This document shows, in pieces, positions 12,506 to 22,919 of a stretch of DNA of 64,000 bases (its first letter is position 1; every line of letters starts with the position of its first letter). The DNA is from Hydrogenophaga sp. (lineage in GTDB: Bacteria; Pseudomonadota; Gammaproteobacteria; Burkholderiales; Burkholderiaceae_C): contig JAABQK010000001.1 in NCBI GenBank assembly GCA_011391495.1, forward strand, positions 248,001 to 312,000, given 5' to 3'. The notes below the pieces were generated by a model, which saw only the letters and a program-made list of their open reading frames with translations, searched no databases and was not told the origin of the DNA. Made by a program: the position numbers and the translations under genes.

Positions 12506-14005
12506 TCAGGTCGTGGTTTGCGCTTCGTCACCGGCGAACCAGTGGGCGCGGGCCAGCATGATCAACGCGGTAGCCTCTTCCGGCGACTGTCCGGTGATGT
12601 CGGTCAGCTCGTCGGTGGCCAGGTCGGCCAGCTCGTCGCGGGTGTGCACGCCGCCGTCGGCCAGCTTGGCGATCAGCTCCGGCGTCACGCCTTCAAGGTC
12701 GCGCAGATCCTGCGAGACCTCCTCGACGCTCTCTTCCCGGGCGATTTCCATGGTCAGCAAGGCATCTTTGGCACGGGTGCGCAGCTCGTTGACCGTGTCT
12801 TCGTCGAAGGACTCGATTTCCAGCATTTCCTGCAGCGGCACATAGGCCACCTCTTCCAGGCTGGTGAAACCCTCTTCAATCAGGATGTCGGCGATCTCCT
12901 GGTCCACGTCCAGCTTGGCCATGAACACCTTGCGGATGCTGTCGGCCTCTTCGGCTTGTTTCTGAGCCGACTCGTCGGCGGTCATGATGTTGATGCGCCA
13001 GCCGGTCAGCTCCGACGCCAGGCGCACGTTCTGACCACCACGACCGATGGCAATGGCGAGGTTTTCCTCGTCCACCACCACGTCCATCGCGTGGCGCTCT
13101 TCGTCCACCACGATAGACACCACGTTCGCCGGCGCCAGGGCACCGATGACAAACTGGGCCGGGTCCTCGCTCCAGAGCACGATGTCCACGCGCTCGCCGG
13201 CGAGTTCGTTGGTCACGCCGTTCACGCGTGAACCGCGCACGCCGACACAGGTCCCGATGGGGTCGATGCGCTTGTCGAGCGTGTGCACGGCAATCTTGGC
13301 GCGCGAACCCGGATCACGGGCGCAGGTCTTGATTTCGAGCAGGCCCTGTTCGATTTCGGGCACTTCCTGCCGGAACAACTCGATCATGAACTCGGGTGCA
13401 GAACGCGACAGCAGGATGGGGGCACCTCGCAGCGTCAGGTCCACCTCCATGATCATGGCGCGCACGCGGTCGCCAGTGCGGAAGTTTTCCTTCGGGATCA
13501 TTTCGCTGCGCCTGAGGCGGCCTTCAACCCGGCCGCTCTCGATGATGAGGTCGCCCTTGTCCATGCGCTTGACGGTACCGACAAAGATCTTGTCGCCACG
13601 TGACATGAAATCGTTGAGCAGCATTTCGCGCTCGGCATCGCGGATTTTCTGCAGGATCACCTGCTTGGCGGCCATGGCGCCAATGCGACCGATCGGCACG
13701 CTCTCCACTGGCTTCTCGATGAAGTCGCCTTCTTCGATGTCGGGAATCTCGTCACGCGCATCGGTCAGCAGCTCTTCGGCATCTGGGTTTTGCAGACCCG
13801 CTTCATCGGGCACCACCAGCCAGCGCCGGAAGGTCTCGTAGGCACCGGTGTCCGGGTCCATGGCCACACGGATGTCCACTTCGCCCTTGTAGAGTTTCTT
13901 GGTGGCCGAGGCCAGCGCCAGCTCCACCGCACCGAGCACCACGTCGCGTTCGACGTTTTTCTCGCGGGAGATGGCATCAATCAGCATCAACATTTCGCGG
14001 TTCAT
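12506..14005 (-). CDS. nusA: Transcription termination/antitermination protein NusA
   Basis: NusA (499 aa) binds RNA polymerase and modulates pausing, termination and antitermination. The N-terminal domain begins [20 protein letters not shown]. The S1 domain follows, then tandem KH domains with [20 protein letters not shown] and [18 protein letters not shown], and finally two acidic C-terminal repeats. It lies between rimP and infB in the standard operon. Confidence 0.97.
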   Translation of the reverse strand: MNREMLMLIDAISREKNVERDVVLGAVELALASATKKLYKGEVDIRVAMDPDTGAYETFRRWLVVPDEAGLQNPDAEELLTDARDEIPDIEEGDFIEKPVESVPIGRIGAMAAKQVILQKIRDAEREMLLNDFMSRGDKIFVGTVKRMDKGDLIIESGRVEGRLRRSEMIPKENFRTGDRVRAMIMEVDLTLRGAPILLSRSAPEFMIELFRQEVPEIEQGLLEIKTCARDPGSRAKIAVHTLDKRIDPIGTCVGVRGSRVNGVTNELAGERVDIVLWSEDPAQFVIGALAPANVVSIVVDEERHAMDVVVDEENLAIAIGRGGQNVRLASELTGWRINIMTADESAQKQAEEADSIRKVFMAKLDVDQEIADILIEEGFTSLEEVAYVPLQEMLEIESFDEDTVNELRTRAKDALLTMEIAREESVEEVSQDLRDLEGVTPELIAKLADGGVHTRDELADLATDELTDITGQSPEEATALIMLARAHWFAGDEAQTTT

Positions 14006-14081
14006 TTCACTCGCCCACCTTTCCGGATATCTTTTTCATGTTCAAAACCGTTTTCAGCATTCATGGGTATTCGCCAGCACA

Positions 14082-14672
14082 TCACGAAAGATCTGCCGCC
14101 CCCGAGGCCTGCCGCCCCTTGAAATTCACAATCGGCGCGAGCCTCGCCTGCTGGACGTCGTCCAGACCAAACGTGAGCGCCTGCAGTGGCGCCGGCACCC
14201 GTTTTTTGCTCACGCGCTGCCCGGGCTTGGGCTCGGGCGCGTCGCTCCAGACCAGCCGCCACTGCACACCGTCGTCGGCACGCTCCAGCGTGCCCCGGAA
14301 TTTTTTCCGGTTGGCCGACACCTCCGTGCCGGTGACGCCAATCGGTGCCTTCAGCGTCAGATCGACCACGTGACCCTGAAAACGGATGTAGTCCATCTCG
14401 CGCCGCAGGGGCCGGTCAATCCCGGGCGACCCCACCTCAAGACGGCGGTACTCAAGCCCCTCGACCTCCAGCAGATACTGCAACTGGCGCGTGATTTTCT
14501 CGCAGTCTTCCACCGTCACAAAACGCTCGGGAGGCGGCTCCTGCCCGGCTGGCGGGGCCTGCCAAGGCCAGTCGATGGTGACCCGCAGCAAACCACCGGC
14601 AGAACGCTCAAGGTCCACCAGGTCAAAACCCAGTCCGGTGACGGTTTGTTCTACGGTTTCTTGCCAGGCCAT
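14082..14672 (-). CDS. rimP: Ribosome maturation factor RimP
   Basis: RimP (196 aa) is a 30S maturation factor needed for pseudoknot formation in 16S rRNA. Family segments visible are GFDLVDLERSAGGLLRVTID, LEVSSPG-like VGSPGIDRPLRRE, and the C-terminal Sm-like domain. It is the first gene of the rimP-nusA-infB-rbfA-truB-typA operon. A terminator just upstream isolates the operon from the DUF2788 gene. Confidence 0.94.
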   Translation of the reverse strand: MAWQETVEQTVTGLGFDLVDLERSAGGLLRVTIDWPWQAPPAGQEPPPERFVTVEDCEKITRQLQYLLEVEGLEYRRLEVGSPGIDRPLRREMDYIRFQGHVVDLTLKAPIGVTGTEVSANRKKFRGTLERADDGVQWRLVWSDAPEPKPGQRVSKKRVPAPLQALTFGLDDVQQARLAPIVNFKGRQASGAADLS

Positions 14673-14721
14673 CGTGTGTGGTGTCTGCCCTAAGGGTTAG
14701 CGTGGGGGTAAAAGCGATCGG

Positions 14722-14755
14722 CCAAAAAAAATGGGCCGGTAGTAACCCGCCCATT
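14722..14755 (-). terminator. Rho-independent terminator upstream of rimP
   Basis: On the minus strand an 8-bp stem (AAATGGGC / GCCCATTT) with a 12-base loop is followed by a run of T residues. It ends transcription from the DUF2788 gene and separates it from the rimP operon. Confidence 0.75.
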
Positions 14756-14836
14756 TGGTCGTGAAGCAAGGATTGTAACCCGGCTAAACCGCTGTTTGCA
14801 AGATCGACGGGGCGTGAAGCCGCGTATTTCCGGAAT

Positions 14837-15058
14837 TCACATCCCCAGGACCCACTGGATGATGTTCTTGGCCAGGAAACCCAGCATCCCGAAGGACAGC
14901 ACCAAGAACAGGATGAACGTACCGAACTTGCCGGCTTTCGACTCCAGCGCCAGGTTCAGCACGATGAACAGCATGTACAGGATGAAGGCGCCTACGCCAA
15001 AAGACAGCCCGAACTGGGCAATCTGGCTTTCCGTGTAGCCGAAGAGGGTGGTTTGCAT
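14837..15058 (-). CDS. DUF2788 small membrane protein
   Basis: This 73-aa protein has two hydrophobic helices (about residues 18-38 and 45-70) and matches the DUF2788 pattern of short betaproteobacterial inner-membrane proteins: MQTTLFGYTESQIAQFGLSF at the start and FGMLGFLAKNIIQWVLG at the end. It is followed by a clear terminator. Its function is unknown. Confidence 0.8.
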   Translation of the reverse strand: MQTTLFGYTESQIAQFGLSFGVGAFILYMLFIVLNLALESKAGKFGTFILFLVLSFGMLGFLAKNIIQWVLGM

Positions 15059-15077
15059 GGAGCAGCGCCGGCCGGGT

Positions 15078-15875
15078 TCAGGCCTGCAGGGGACCGGGGG
15101 ACAGGGGATTGGCCTGGCGGGCGCTCAGGTCGCAGTAGGCGTGCCAGCTGGCGTGCGCGATCAGGGGAATGACCACGATCAGGCCAATGAGCGCCGTCAA
15201 CATGCCCAGACCGACGAGCACACCAATGACCACGGCCCACAGGGCCATTGCGCCAGGATGACTGGCGACTGCACGCCAGCTCTCAGCCACGGCCATGCTC
15301 ACCGGAACCGTCGTATCCACCAGCATCGGCAGCGCCACCACCGTGGAGGCGAACACCGGCGCGGCCAACAGAGCGCCGAGCAGGAGCCAGACTTCAAAAA
15401 GCCCGAGCTCGCGCACCAGAACCACGTGTCGCAGAAAGTCGACCGGTTTGTAAATAGGCACAGGAGACCAGAGGGTGATCAGGCCGGCCGACGTCAGCAC
15501 CCAGCCGGTGCCGGCCAGGCCCAGCAGCAGCCCGAACCGGACCAAGCGGGCGTCGCCGGAGCGCCATAGGGACACCACTTCCCCCATGCCCACGCAGTGG
15601 CCGGTGTTGCAGGAACGGCTGACCTGGTACAGGCCTGTCGCCAGGATCGGCGCGACGATCAGAAACCCGGAAAATGCACCGGCGAGCAGCCAGAACTTGT
15701 CACGTGCAAGCCAGAGCAGCAGCCACCCAGCGGCCGCCAGCAGCACGCCGTGAATCAGGCCTGGGGCCGGGTTGCGCCGCAGGTCGGCCCAGCCCAGCGC
15801 GAGCCAGCGCAGCACGGAGGAAGGGGTGACGGGGACGGGCCCGTTGGCGGGCTGAGAAGAAAGCCTGTCGTTCAT
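15078..15875 (-). CDS. DUF2189-type integral membrane protein
   Basis: The product is 265 aa with about six hydrophobic segments. It resembles DUF2189 proteins, in which the internal segment AVIGVLVGLGMLTALIGLIV and the ending HASWHAYCDLSARQ are typical. The start MNDRLSSQPANGPVPV is preferred over an ATG 75 bases further upstream that encodes an unconserved tail. It lies 19 bp upstream of the DUF2788 gene and may be cotranscribed with it. Its function is unknown. Confidence 0.75.
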   Translation of the reverse strand: MNDRLSSQPANGPVPVTPSSVLRWLALGWADLRRNPAPGLIHGVLLAAAGWLLLWLARDKFWLLAGAFSGFLIVAPILATGLYQVSRSCNTGHCVGMGEVVSLWRSGDARLVRFGLLLGLAGTGWVLTSAGLITLWSPVPIYKPVDFLRHVVLVRELGLFEVWLLLGALLAAPVFASTVVALPMLVDTTVPVSMAVAESWRAVASHPGAMALWAVVIGVLVGLGMLTALIGLIVVIPLIAHASWHAYCDLSARQANPLSPGPLQA

Positions 15876-15976
15876 GAAGTTACCCGGTTGGACTGGGGAT
15901 TCGGGTAAACCGTGTTTTATACCCGGGCGCCGCCAGAGATCGCCTGACAAATGTCAATCCAGGCGCTTGCCTGCTC

Positions 15977-17581
15977 TCAGGCCCATGCTTGAACCAGCGA
16001 GCGAGTGTAGGGGTGTTCGGGGGCCTGCAGCACCTGCCCGACCGACCCACGCTCGACCAGTACGCCATCTTTCATGACCACGACCTCGTGGGCCATGGCT
16101 GCAATGACGTCCACATCGTGGGTGATCAGCAGGTAACTCAGGCCGCGCTCCCGTTGCAGGCGCTGCAGCAGCGCGAGCACCTGCTTTTGCACGGTCACGT
16201 CCAGTGCGCTGGTGGGCTCGTCCAGCACCAGCAACTGCGGCCCGACGATCAGCGCACGGGCAATGGCCAGCCGCTGACGCTGGCCGCCCGAGAACTCGTG
16301 GGGGTATCGCTGCAGCCAGTCGCCGCCCCGGCCCGGATCGTCCAGCAAGCCCACATCGGCCAGGGCAGCCACCACCCGGTCACGGCGCTGCGCGGCCGTG
16401 AGCTGCGGCTCGTGCACCAGCAGTCCCTCACCGACGATCTGCTCGATCGTCATGCGCGGAGACAGCGAGGAATACGGGTCCTGAAACACCACCTGGATGT
16501 GCTGGCGCAGGGACCGTTCCTGGCCAGCGCGCCGCGCCTCGACCCAGTCCGAGCCCGTGACCTGGAGCGTGCCCTGGTGCGGCAGCAAACCCAGCGCTGC
16601 CAGCGCCAGCGTGGACTTGCCAGAGCCGGACTCGCCGATCACGCCAAGGGTGCGGCCCGGGGCAAGGTCCAGGTCTGCACCCTGCACCGCCACGAACTCC
16701 CCTTTCTTGAACCAGCCTCGCAAGCCTGGCAGGGGCACCGGATAGCTCACCCGCAACTGTCTGGCCTGCAACACGGGCGTGGCAGCCTCATCGGCCACAC
16801 CGGTATCAAGCACCTGGCGTTCGGGCTTGCTGGTCAGCAGCATCCGGGTGTAGGGATGCTGTGGGGCCGCAAACACATCGGATACCGCGCCCTGCTCCAC
16901 CAGGTGGCCACGCTCCATCACGGCCACCCGGTCGGCAAAGCGACGCACCAGGTTCAGATCGTGCGTGATCAGCAACACCGCCATGCCATGCTGGCGCTGC
17001 AGCTCGGACAACAGGTCCAGGATCTGGCCGCGCAGACTCACATCGAGTGCGGTGGTGGGCTCGTCGGCCAGCAGCAGCTTGGGCGAACTGGCCAGCGCCA
17101 TGGCGATCATGGCGCGCTGGCGCTGTCCGCCGCTGAGCTGGTGCGGGTAAGCCCGTGCGCGGCGCGCGGGCTCTGGGATGCCGGTCGACGCCAGCAACTC
17201 CACCGAAGCGGCCTCTGCCTGGTTCGGCGTCAGCCCCTTCTTCAGCTGGAGCACCTCGGCAATCTGGTCGCCCACGGTGTAGAGCGGGTTGAGCGCGGTC
17301 ATGGGCTCCTGAAAGATGATGGCCACGTCGTCGCCCCGCACACCGCGCAACTGCCGCTCGCTCATCTGCAGCAGGTCGCGGCCCTGAAGTCGGGCCGAAC
17401 CCGTGACCTCCGCGTTGTGCACCAGACGCAGCAATGAAAGCGCCGAGACGGTTTTCCCCGAGCCGGACTCGCCCACCAGCGCCAGCTTTTCGCCCGGTGC
17501 CATGACGAAGTCGACACCGTGCACGACGCGCACCCCATTGAATGCCACGCTCAACCCCTGGACTTCCAGCAGCGGATTCAT
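15977..17581 (-). CDS. yejF: Dual-ATPase subunit of a peptide ABC importer (YejF type)
   Basis: This 534-aa protein carries two full ABC ATPase domains in one chain, as in YejF of the YejABEF importer (oligopeptides and microcin C in E. coli). The first domain has Walker A GESGSGKTVSALSLL and signature LSGGQRQRAMIAMAL. The second has GESGSGKSTLALAALG and FSGGQRQRLAIARAL, each followed by LLADEPT or LVLDEPT. Its ATG overlaps the yejE stop (17578-17581), so it is translationally coupled. Confidence 0.92.
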   Translation of the reverse strand: MNPLLEVQGLSVAFNGVRVVHGVDFVMAPGEKLALVGESGSGKTVSALSLLRLVHNAEVTGSARLQGRDLLQMSERQLRGVRGDDVAIIFQEPMTALNPLYTVGDQIAEVLQLKKGLTPNQAEAASVELLASTGIPEPARRARAYPHQLSGGQRQRAMIAMALASSPKLLLADEPTTALDVSLRGQILDLLSELQRQHGMAVLLITHDLNLVRRFADRVAVMERGHLVEQGAVSDVFAAPQHPYTRMLLTSKPERQVLDTGVADEAATPVLQARQLRVSYPVPLPGLRGWFKKGEFVAVQGADLDLAPGRTLGVIGESGSGKSTLALAALGLLPHQGTLQVTGSDWVEARRAGQERSLRQHIQVVFQDPYSSLSPRMTIEQIVGEGLLVHEPQLTAAQRRDRVVAALADVGLLDDPGRGGDWLQRYPHEFSGGQRQRLAIARALIVGPQLLVLDEPTSALDVTVQKQVLALLQRLQRERGLSYLLITHDVDVIAAMAHEVVVMKDGVLVERGSVGQVLQAPEHPYTRSLVQAWA

Positions 17582-18675
17582 CGATCCTGCTTTCTGGGGT
17601 CCAGAGCGTCGCGCAATGCATCGCCCATGAAAGTCAGCAGCAGCAGCGTGATCACCAGCACCGCGAACGTGGACATGGAAATCCACCAAGCATCGATGTT
17701 GTTCTTGCCCTGACTCAGCAGCTCGCCCAGCGAAGGCGTGCCGGGCGGCACGCCCAGACCCAGGAAGTCCAGCGAGGTGAGGGCCAGAATCGCCGCACTC
17801 ATCCGGAAAGGCAGGAAAGTCACCACGGGCGTCAGGCTGTTGGGCAGCACATGGCGCCAGATGATCTGCCCGCTGGACAGCCCCAGCGCCCGGGCCGCTC
17901 TCACATAGTCGAGCTGACGGTTGCGGAGAAACTCGGCCCGCACGTAGTCCGACAGTCCCATCCAGCCGAACAGGCTGAGCAGCACCAGCAGCAGGCTGAT
18001 GCTGGGGGCAAACACCGCCGAGAAGATGATGAGCAGGTACAGCTCGGGCATGGAACCCCAGATCTCGATGAAGCGCTGGAACGCCAGATCGGTCTTGCCG
18101 CCGAAAAAGCCCTGGATCGCGCCGGTGATCACGCCGAGCGCCGTGCCGACGAAAGTCAGGGCCAAGGCAAACAGCACACTCACGCGAAAACCGTAGGTCA
18201 GCTGGGCGAGCAGGTCGCGCCCGCGGTCATCGGTGCCCAGCCAGTTGTCGCGCGTCGGCGCAGACGGGTTGGGTTCCCTGGCGAAATAGTTCAGCGTTTT
18301 CGGCCCGTAGGGATTCGGCGCAAACAGCGCCCAGTTGTCGCCCCGGGTGATCTGTTCCCGGATGAACGGATCCAGAAAATCCGTGTTGCTCTCAAAGTCA
18401 CCGCCAAACACCGTCTCCGGGTAGTCGCGCACCATTGGAAAGTAGGTCTGCCCCTCATAGCGCACAAGCAGGGGTCGATCGTTCGACAGCAACTCGGCAA
18501 ACAGGCTGGCCACCACCAGCACACAGAAAACCACCAGGCTCCAGTAGCCCAGCCGATTGCGGCGGAAGCGCTGCCAGGCTCGTTTCGACGGACTCGCCCC
18601 CACCTGACCCGACGCGCGGAGGGGCTCGGGCGCAACGGCTTCAGTCGAATTTGACACGCGGGTCCACCCAGACAT
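17578..18675 (-). CDS. yejE: ABC transporter permease (YejE type)
   Basis: The product (365 aa) is an inner-membrane permease with an N-terminal helix, a periplasmic loop and the BPD_transp_1 core, including the EAA-like loop YVRAARALGLSSGQIIWRHV. The sequence NPYGPKTLNYFAREPNPSAP and LGTDDRGRDLLAQLTYGFRV are typical of YejE. The first 35 bases overlap the end of yejB, so a GTG at 18657 is an alternative start. Confidence 0.9.
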   Translation of the reverse strand: MSGWTRVSNSTEAVAPEPLRASGQVGASPSKRAWQRFRRNRLGYWSLVVFCVLVVASLFAELLSNDRPLLVRYEGQTYFPMVRDYPETVFGGDFESNTDFLDPFIREQITRGDNWALFAPNPYGPKTLNYFAREPNPSAPTRDNWLGTDDRGRDLLAQLTYGFRVSVLFALALTFVGTALGVITGAIQGFFGGKTDLAFQRFIEIWGSMPELYLLIIFSAVFAPSISLLLVLLSLFGWMGLSDYVRAEFLRNRQLDYVRAARALGLSSGQIIWRHVLPNSLTPVVTFLPFRMSAAILALTSLDFLGLGVPPGTPSLGELLSQGKNNIDAWWISMSTFAVLVITLLLLTFMGDALRDALDPRKQDR

Positions 18676-19666
18676 AACAGAGATCGGAAATGAGCTTGGT
18701 CACCAGGCCGATCAGCGTGAAAAGGAACAGCGTGCCCATCACGACGGGGTAGTCGCGCCGGATCACGCTCTCATAGCTGAGCAGGCCCAGGCCATCGAGC
18801 GAGAAGAGCGTCTCGATCAGCAGCGAGCCGGCAAAAAATGCGCCGATGAAGGCGGACGGAAACCCAGTGACGATCGGAATGAGGGCATTGCGAAAGATGT
18901 GCCGCCACAGCACCTGTCGCTCGCTCAGTCCTTTGGCGCGCGCGGTCATCACGTACTGCTTGCGTATCTCTTCCAGGAAGGCGTTTTTGGTCAGCATGGT
19001 GGTCACCGCAAAACTGCCCAACACCATGGCGATGATGGGCAGCGTGATGTGCCAGAGGTAGTCCATGATGCGCGCGCCCCAGCCAAGCTCCTCCCAGTTG
19101 GCAGAGGTCAGCCCGCGCAGGGGGAACCACTGCAACTGGCCGCCGAAGATCACCAGCAAGGCCACGCCCAGCACGAAGCCGGGAATGGCGTAGCCGACGA
19201 GCACCAGCAGCGTGGTGACCATGTCAAAACGGGAACCCGCCCGCACGGCCTTGGCCACGCCCAGCGGCACCGCCACCAGGTAGCTGATGAAAAAGGTCCA
19301 CAGACCCAGGCTGATGGACACCGGCAGCTTCTCGACAATCAGTTCGGACACCGCCTTGTTCTGAAAAAAACTGGTGCCGAGGTCAAAGCGCGCGAACTGG
19401 CCGAGCATCTGGACAAAGCGCACATGTGCGGGCTGGTCAAAACCGTACAGCGCCTTGATCTGCTCCAGACGCTGCGGGTCCACCCCCTGTGCGCCGCGGT
19501 ACACCGAGCCACCTTCGGCACCTGCACCCTGCCCTGCGCGCGCTTCGGCCAGATACTGATCCACCGGACCGCCAGGCACGAACTGGATCACCACAAACGT
19601 GAGCAGCAGCACCCCGAACAGCGTCGGGATCATGAGCAACAGGCGCTTGAGGATGTAGAGCCACAT
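18641..19666 (-). CDS. yejB: ABC transporter permease (YejB type)
   Basis: This 341-aa permease begins MWLYILKRLLLMIPTLFGVL, the usual YejB/DppB start, and has the loop YVMTARAKGLSERQVLWRHI that contacts the ATPase. It has about six membrane helices with a large loop after the first (residues 30-115). It pairs with yejE to form the channel of the importer. Confidence 0.9.
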   Translation of the reverse strand: MWLYILKRLLLMIPTLFGVLLLTFVVIQFVPGGPVDQYLAEARAGQGAGAEGGSVYRGAQGVDPQRLEQIKALYGFDQPAHVRFVQMLGQFARFDLGTSFFQNKAVSELIVEKLPVSISLGLWTFFISYLVAVPLGVAKAVRAGSRFDMVTTLLVLVGYAIPGFVLGVALLVIFGGQLQWFPLRGLTSANWEELGWGARIMDYLWHITLPIIAMVLGSFAVTTMLTKNAFLEEIRKQYVMTARAKGLSERQVLWRHIFRNALIPIVTGFPSAFIGAFFAGSLLIETLFSLDGLGLLSYESVIRRDYPVVMGTLFLFTLIGLVTKLISDLCYVWVDPRVKFD

Positions 19667-19701
19667 GGCGCTGGATTATGAGTGGCGCAAGGCTGCGGGC
19701 T

Positions 19702-21552
19702 TCATGGTTTCAGCGACCACCAGGTGTCGATGGCCCAGGTTTCACCGGCCGCGTAGGGCGGCATGCTCGGCGGAAGCGCAAGCCGCCAGGCGTTGTAGAC
19801 CATGCGGTGGGTGGTGGCCGACCACTGCGGTATCAGGAAATGGCTGTGGCTGATGACGCGGTCCAGTGCGCGGCAGGCCGCGAGAAAATCCGTCTTCTTC
19901 CGTGCATCGGTCATGCGCGTGATGAGTGCGTCCACCGCCGGGCTGGCCACGCCAGCGAAGTTGCCGGAATCTTCGGTCACGGCGGCCCGGCTGCCAAACA
20001 GGTCGGCGTATTCAGCGCCCGGGTTGTGGGTGCCACCGTAAGCAATCGAGATGATGTCGAAATCGAAGGTGCGCAGGCGCTGCTGGTAGAGTGCGAAATC
20101 CACCGGTCGGAACTTCAGCTCGATGCCGAGCTTTTCCAGGTTTCGCGCCCAGGGCGTGACCACCCGGGCACCGGTTTCGTTGCTGTCCAGGTACTCCAGC
20201 ACCATGGCCTCCCCCCGGGCATTGCGCAACTGGCCACCCTGAACCGTCCAGCCCGCCTCCCGCAACAGGCTCTGCGCGCGTCTCAAATTGGCCCGCAGCG
20301 AACTGTCACCATCGGTGCGTGGTGGCACAAACATCGGACCCAGGGCTTCGGCGGGCAATTGAGCCCGCCAGGGCTCCAGCAGGACGAGCTCTTCTGGAGA
20401 CGGTAAGCCGGTGGGCGAGCAGTCCGTGTTGCCAAACAGGCCCTGGACCCGCTGGTAGGCGCCGTAGAACATCTGCCGGTTCATCCACTCGTAGTCCATC
20501 GCCAGGCCCAGGGCTTCGCGCACACGGCGGTCTTTGAGCAGCGTGCGACGCGTGTTGAGCACATAGCTCTGAAAGCCGGTCGGCAGGCGGTGTCTGAATT
20601 CGGCCCGGACCAGCTCGCCCGTGTTGAAGCGTTTGCCGTTGACGCGTCGCGCCCAGTCACCCGCCGAGAAGAACCGCATCAGGTCGAATTCGCCGGCCTT
20701 CAGCGCCTCCAGGCGGGCGGTGCCGTCCTTGTAGATCTTGATCAGGATGCGGTCGAAATTGGCAGTGCCGCGACGCACCGGAAGGTCGCGCGCCCAGTAG
20801 GATTCGTCGCGCAGGTAGGTGATGTCCTTGCCGAACTGCACCGGGCCGATCCGGTAGGGGCCACTGCCGATCGGTGTGTCCGTCACGACCTGATCGAATG
20901 TCTTGCGCAGGCCCGTCTTCGCATCCACTTCATTGCCCCAGGCGCGGCTGAACACCGGCAACCCGCCCACCGTCAGCGGCAACTCGCGGTTGGGCTTCTT
21001 GAATCGATAGCGCACCGTGCGCTCGTCCAGCACATCCAGCCCGGCCACATCTTCAAGAATGGTTTTGTAGGCGGGCGAGGTGTGCGGCCCCATCAGCGTA
21101 TCGAAGCTGTGCTTCACGTCGGCGGCCAGCACCGGATCGCCGTTGTGAAAGCGGGCCGTCGGGCGCAGCCGGAACGTGACCGACAAACCGTCGCTGGCCG
21201 CACTCACATCTTCTGCCAGCAGGCCATATCCCGCGCCGGTTTCGTCCAGCGCACCGACCAGCAGCGAGTCGAACATCAGGTCCGACAGGTACGCCGGCGC
21301 GCTGCCGCGCAGGGTGAAGGGGTTGTACTTGTCGAACGTGGAAGTGCGCAGATTGCTCACAAGCCGCAGCTCGCCACCCTTGGGAGCCGCCGGGTTGACG
21401 TACGCGAAGTGGGTGAACCCGGCCGGGTATTTCAGATCGCCCCAGAGCGCATAGCCATGAGCCGCCCATGCAGCAGGACCGAACAGCTGCAATGCGGCAG
21501 CGACGCACGCCCCAACAAGGCTGGAACGAAAACGGTTGCAGTTGGAGCGCAT
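19702..21552 (-). CDS. yejA: Peptide ABC transporter periplasmic binding protein (YejA type)
   Basis: The product (616 aa) is a family 5 extracellular solute-binding protein. A signal peptide ends near residue 31 (AWA-A) when the start is placed at [12 protein letters not shown]. The mature N-terminus [20 protein letters not shown] and the stretch [14 protein letters not shown] are typical of YejA. It is the first gene of yejABEF and is transcribed divergently from fabI with only 38 bp between the starts. Confidence 0.92.
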   Translation of the reverse strand: MRSNCNRFRSSLVGACVAAALQLFGPAAWAAHGYALWGDLKYPAGFTHFAYVNPAAPKGGELRLVSNLRTSTFDKYNPFTLRGSAPAYLSDLMFDSLLVGALDETGAGYGLLAEDVSAASDGLSVTFRLRPTARFHNGDPVLAADVKHSFDTLMGPHTSPAYKTILEDVAGLDVLDERTVRYRFKKPNRELPLTVGGLPVFSRAWGNEVDAKTGLRKTFDQVVTDTPIGSGPYRIGPVQFGKDITYLRDESYWARDLPVRRGTANFDRILIKIYKDGTARLEALKAGEFDLMRFFSAGDWARRVNGKRFNTGELVRAEFRHRLPTGFQSYVLNTRRTLLKDRRVREALGLAMDYEWMNRQMFYGAYQRVQGLFGNTDCSPTGLPSPEELVLLEPWRAQLPAEALGPMFVPPRTDGDSSLRANLRRAQSLLREAGWTVQGGQLRNARGEAMVLEYLDSNETGARVVTPWARNLEKLGIELKFRPVDFALYQQRLRTFDFDIISIAYGGTHNPGAEYADLFGSRAAVTEDSGNFAGVASPAVDALITRMTDARKKTDFLAACRALDRVISHSHFLIPQWSATTHRMVYNAWRLALPPSMPPYAAGETWAIDTWWSLKP

Positions 21553-21590
21553 GCGACAATTCTGCTGGAATTTTGTTTGGAGACTGGACA

Positions 21591-22388
21591 ATGGGTTTTC
21601 TTGCTGGCAAGAAACTGCTGATCACGGGCGTGCTGTCGAATCGTTCCATCGCCTACGGTGTTGCCAAGGCCTGCCACCAGCAAGGTGCCGAACTGGCGTT
21701 CAGCTATGTGGGTGAACGTTTCAAGGACCGCATCACCGAATTCGCGGCCGACTTCGATTCGAAACTGATCTTCGACTGCGACGTGAGTTCTGATGAGCAG
21801 ATCGACAAGATGTTCGCCGACCTGTCGCAGACCTGGCCCAAGTTCGACGGCTTTGTGCACAGCATCGGCTTTGCCCCGCGCGAAGCCATCGCTGGGGATT
21901 TCCTGGATGGTCTCTCGCGAGAGAATTTCCGCATCGCCCACGACATCAGCGCCTACAGCTTCCCCGGCATGGCCAAGGCAGCCCTGCCCTACCTGAACGA
22001 GAAAGCCGCGCTGCTCACGCTGAGCTACTTGGGTGCGCTGCGCATCATCCCGCACTACAACACCATGGGCCTGGCCAAAGCCAGTCTGGAAGCCTCGGTG
22101 CGCTACCTGGCGGAATCGCTGGGCCCGCGCGGCATGCGCGTGAACGGCATCAGCGCCGGCCCCATCAAGACGCTGGCCGCCAGCGGCATCAAGGACTTCG
22201 GCAAGCTGCTGTCCGTGGTGGCCGCTGCGTCGCCTACCCGCCGCAACGTGACCATCGACGAAGTGGGCAATGTGGCCGCGTTCCTGTTGTCCGACCTGGC
22301 CTCGGGCGTGACCGCCGAGATCACCTATGTGGACGGCGGCTTCAGCCAGACCGGCGGCATCAGCCGCGAAAGCGAAGCCGTTTCCTGA
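21591..22388 (+). CDS. fabI: Enoyl-[acyl-carrier-protein] reductase (NADH)
   Basis: FabI (265 aa) performs the last reduction of each fatty-acid elongation cycle. The start [20 protein letters not shown] is the canonical FabI N-terminus. The catalytic residues align without gaps to the E. coli numbering: Tyr146 and Tyr156 with Lys163 in [12 protein letters not shown]. It is the short-chain dehydrogenase target of triclosan-type inhibitors in this family. It is divergent from yejA. Confidence 0.97.
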   Translation: MGFLAGKKLLITGVLSNRSIAYGVAKACHQQGAELAFSYVGERFKDRITEFAADFDSKLIFDCDVSSDEQIDKMFADLSQTWPKFDGFVHSIGFAPREAIAGDFLDGLSRENFRIAHDISAYSFPGMAKAALPYLNEKAALLTLSYLGALRIIPHYNTMGLAKASLEASVRYLAESLGPRGMRVNGISAGPIKTLAASGIKDFGKLLSVVAAASPTRRNVTIDEVGNVAAFLLSDLASGVTAEITYVDGGFSQTGGISRESEAVS

Positions 22389-22584
22389 CGTCGTCTGGGG
22401 TCGGGCTGCGGCACATGACCTCTCTGGACCTGCGCCGCAGGCACCTGGCGATGGTGCTGGCGAGGGCCAGCCTGTTCGCTCTTCCCGGCGCTTGTGCCGC
22501 TGACGCCGCGGTGCCGGTTGCCCGGGTCAAACCCTGAGCTCACCCCTGACGGGACCGGTCCATCGGGTCAGCAGGCCCTCGCGA

Positions 22585-22800
22585 TCAAGCGCCGACCTGG
22601 CGCAGGTGGGTGTAGATCTGGTCCTTGAGCAGCAATTTTTCCTTCTTGAGTTGCTCAATTTCGATCTGCGTACCCGGTTCGATGTGTGCTTCCTTGTTCT
22701 TGATCAACTGGTCCAGTTCGTTGTGCTTGTCGAACAGGCGCGTGAAATGGGCGTCGTGGCCCTTGAGCCGGGTGATGAGATCGCGGTATTCCGGAAACAT
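22585..22800 (-). CDS. DUF465/YdcH-family small protein
   Basis: This 71-aa coiled-coil protein (MFPEYRDLITRLKGHDAHF at its start) has the DUF465/YdcH pattern, with KKEKLLLKDQIYTHLRQ at the end. Homologues are short cytoplasmic proteins of unknown function. The start follows the family length; an upstream ATG would add 12 residues. It lies downstream of the decarboxylase gene but behind its terminator. Confidence 0.85.
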   Translation of the reverse strand: MFPEYRDLITRLKGHDAHFTRLFDKHNELDQLIKNKEAHIEPGTQIEIEQLKKEKLLLKDQIYTHLRQVGA

Positions 22801-22833
22801 GAAAACCTCCAGGTCCATACGTGGCACAAGCCA

Positions 22834-22863
22834 CAAAAATCCGGCGGAAAGACACCCCGCCGG
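22834..22863 (-). terminator. Rho-independent terminator after the decarboxylase gene
   Basis: On the minus strand a 7-bp stem (CCGGCGG / CCGCCGG, 9-base loop) is followed by ATTTTTG. It lies 57 bp past the decarboxylase stop codon and isolates it from the YdcH-family gene. Confidence 0.75.
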
Positions 22864-22919
22864 TCAGGTACGGAGTCATCTTACCGCCGAGCCTGTGCCG
22901 CTCCGGCGGCGATCCGCTC

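Noticed and set aside
22415..22537. A 40-codon plus-strand frame with signal-peptide-like sequence after fabI
   Set aside because: It ends abruptly after the hydrophobic part, has no clear ribosome-binding site and matches no family known to me. It may be a decayed lipoprotein start.
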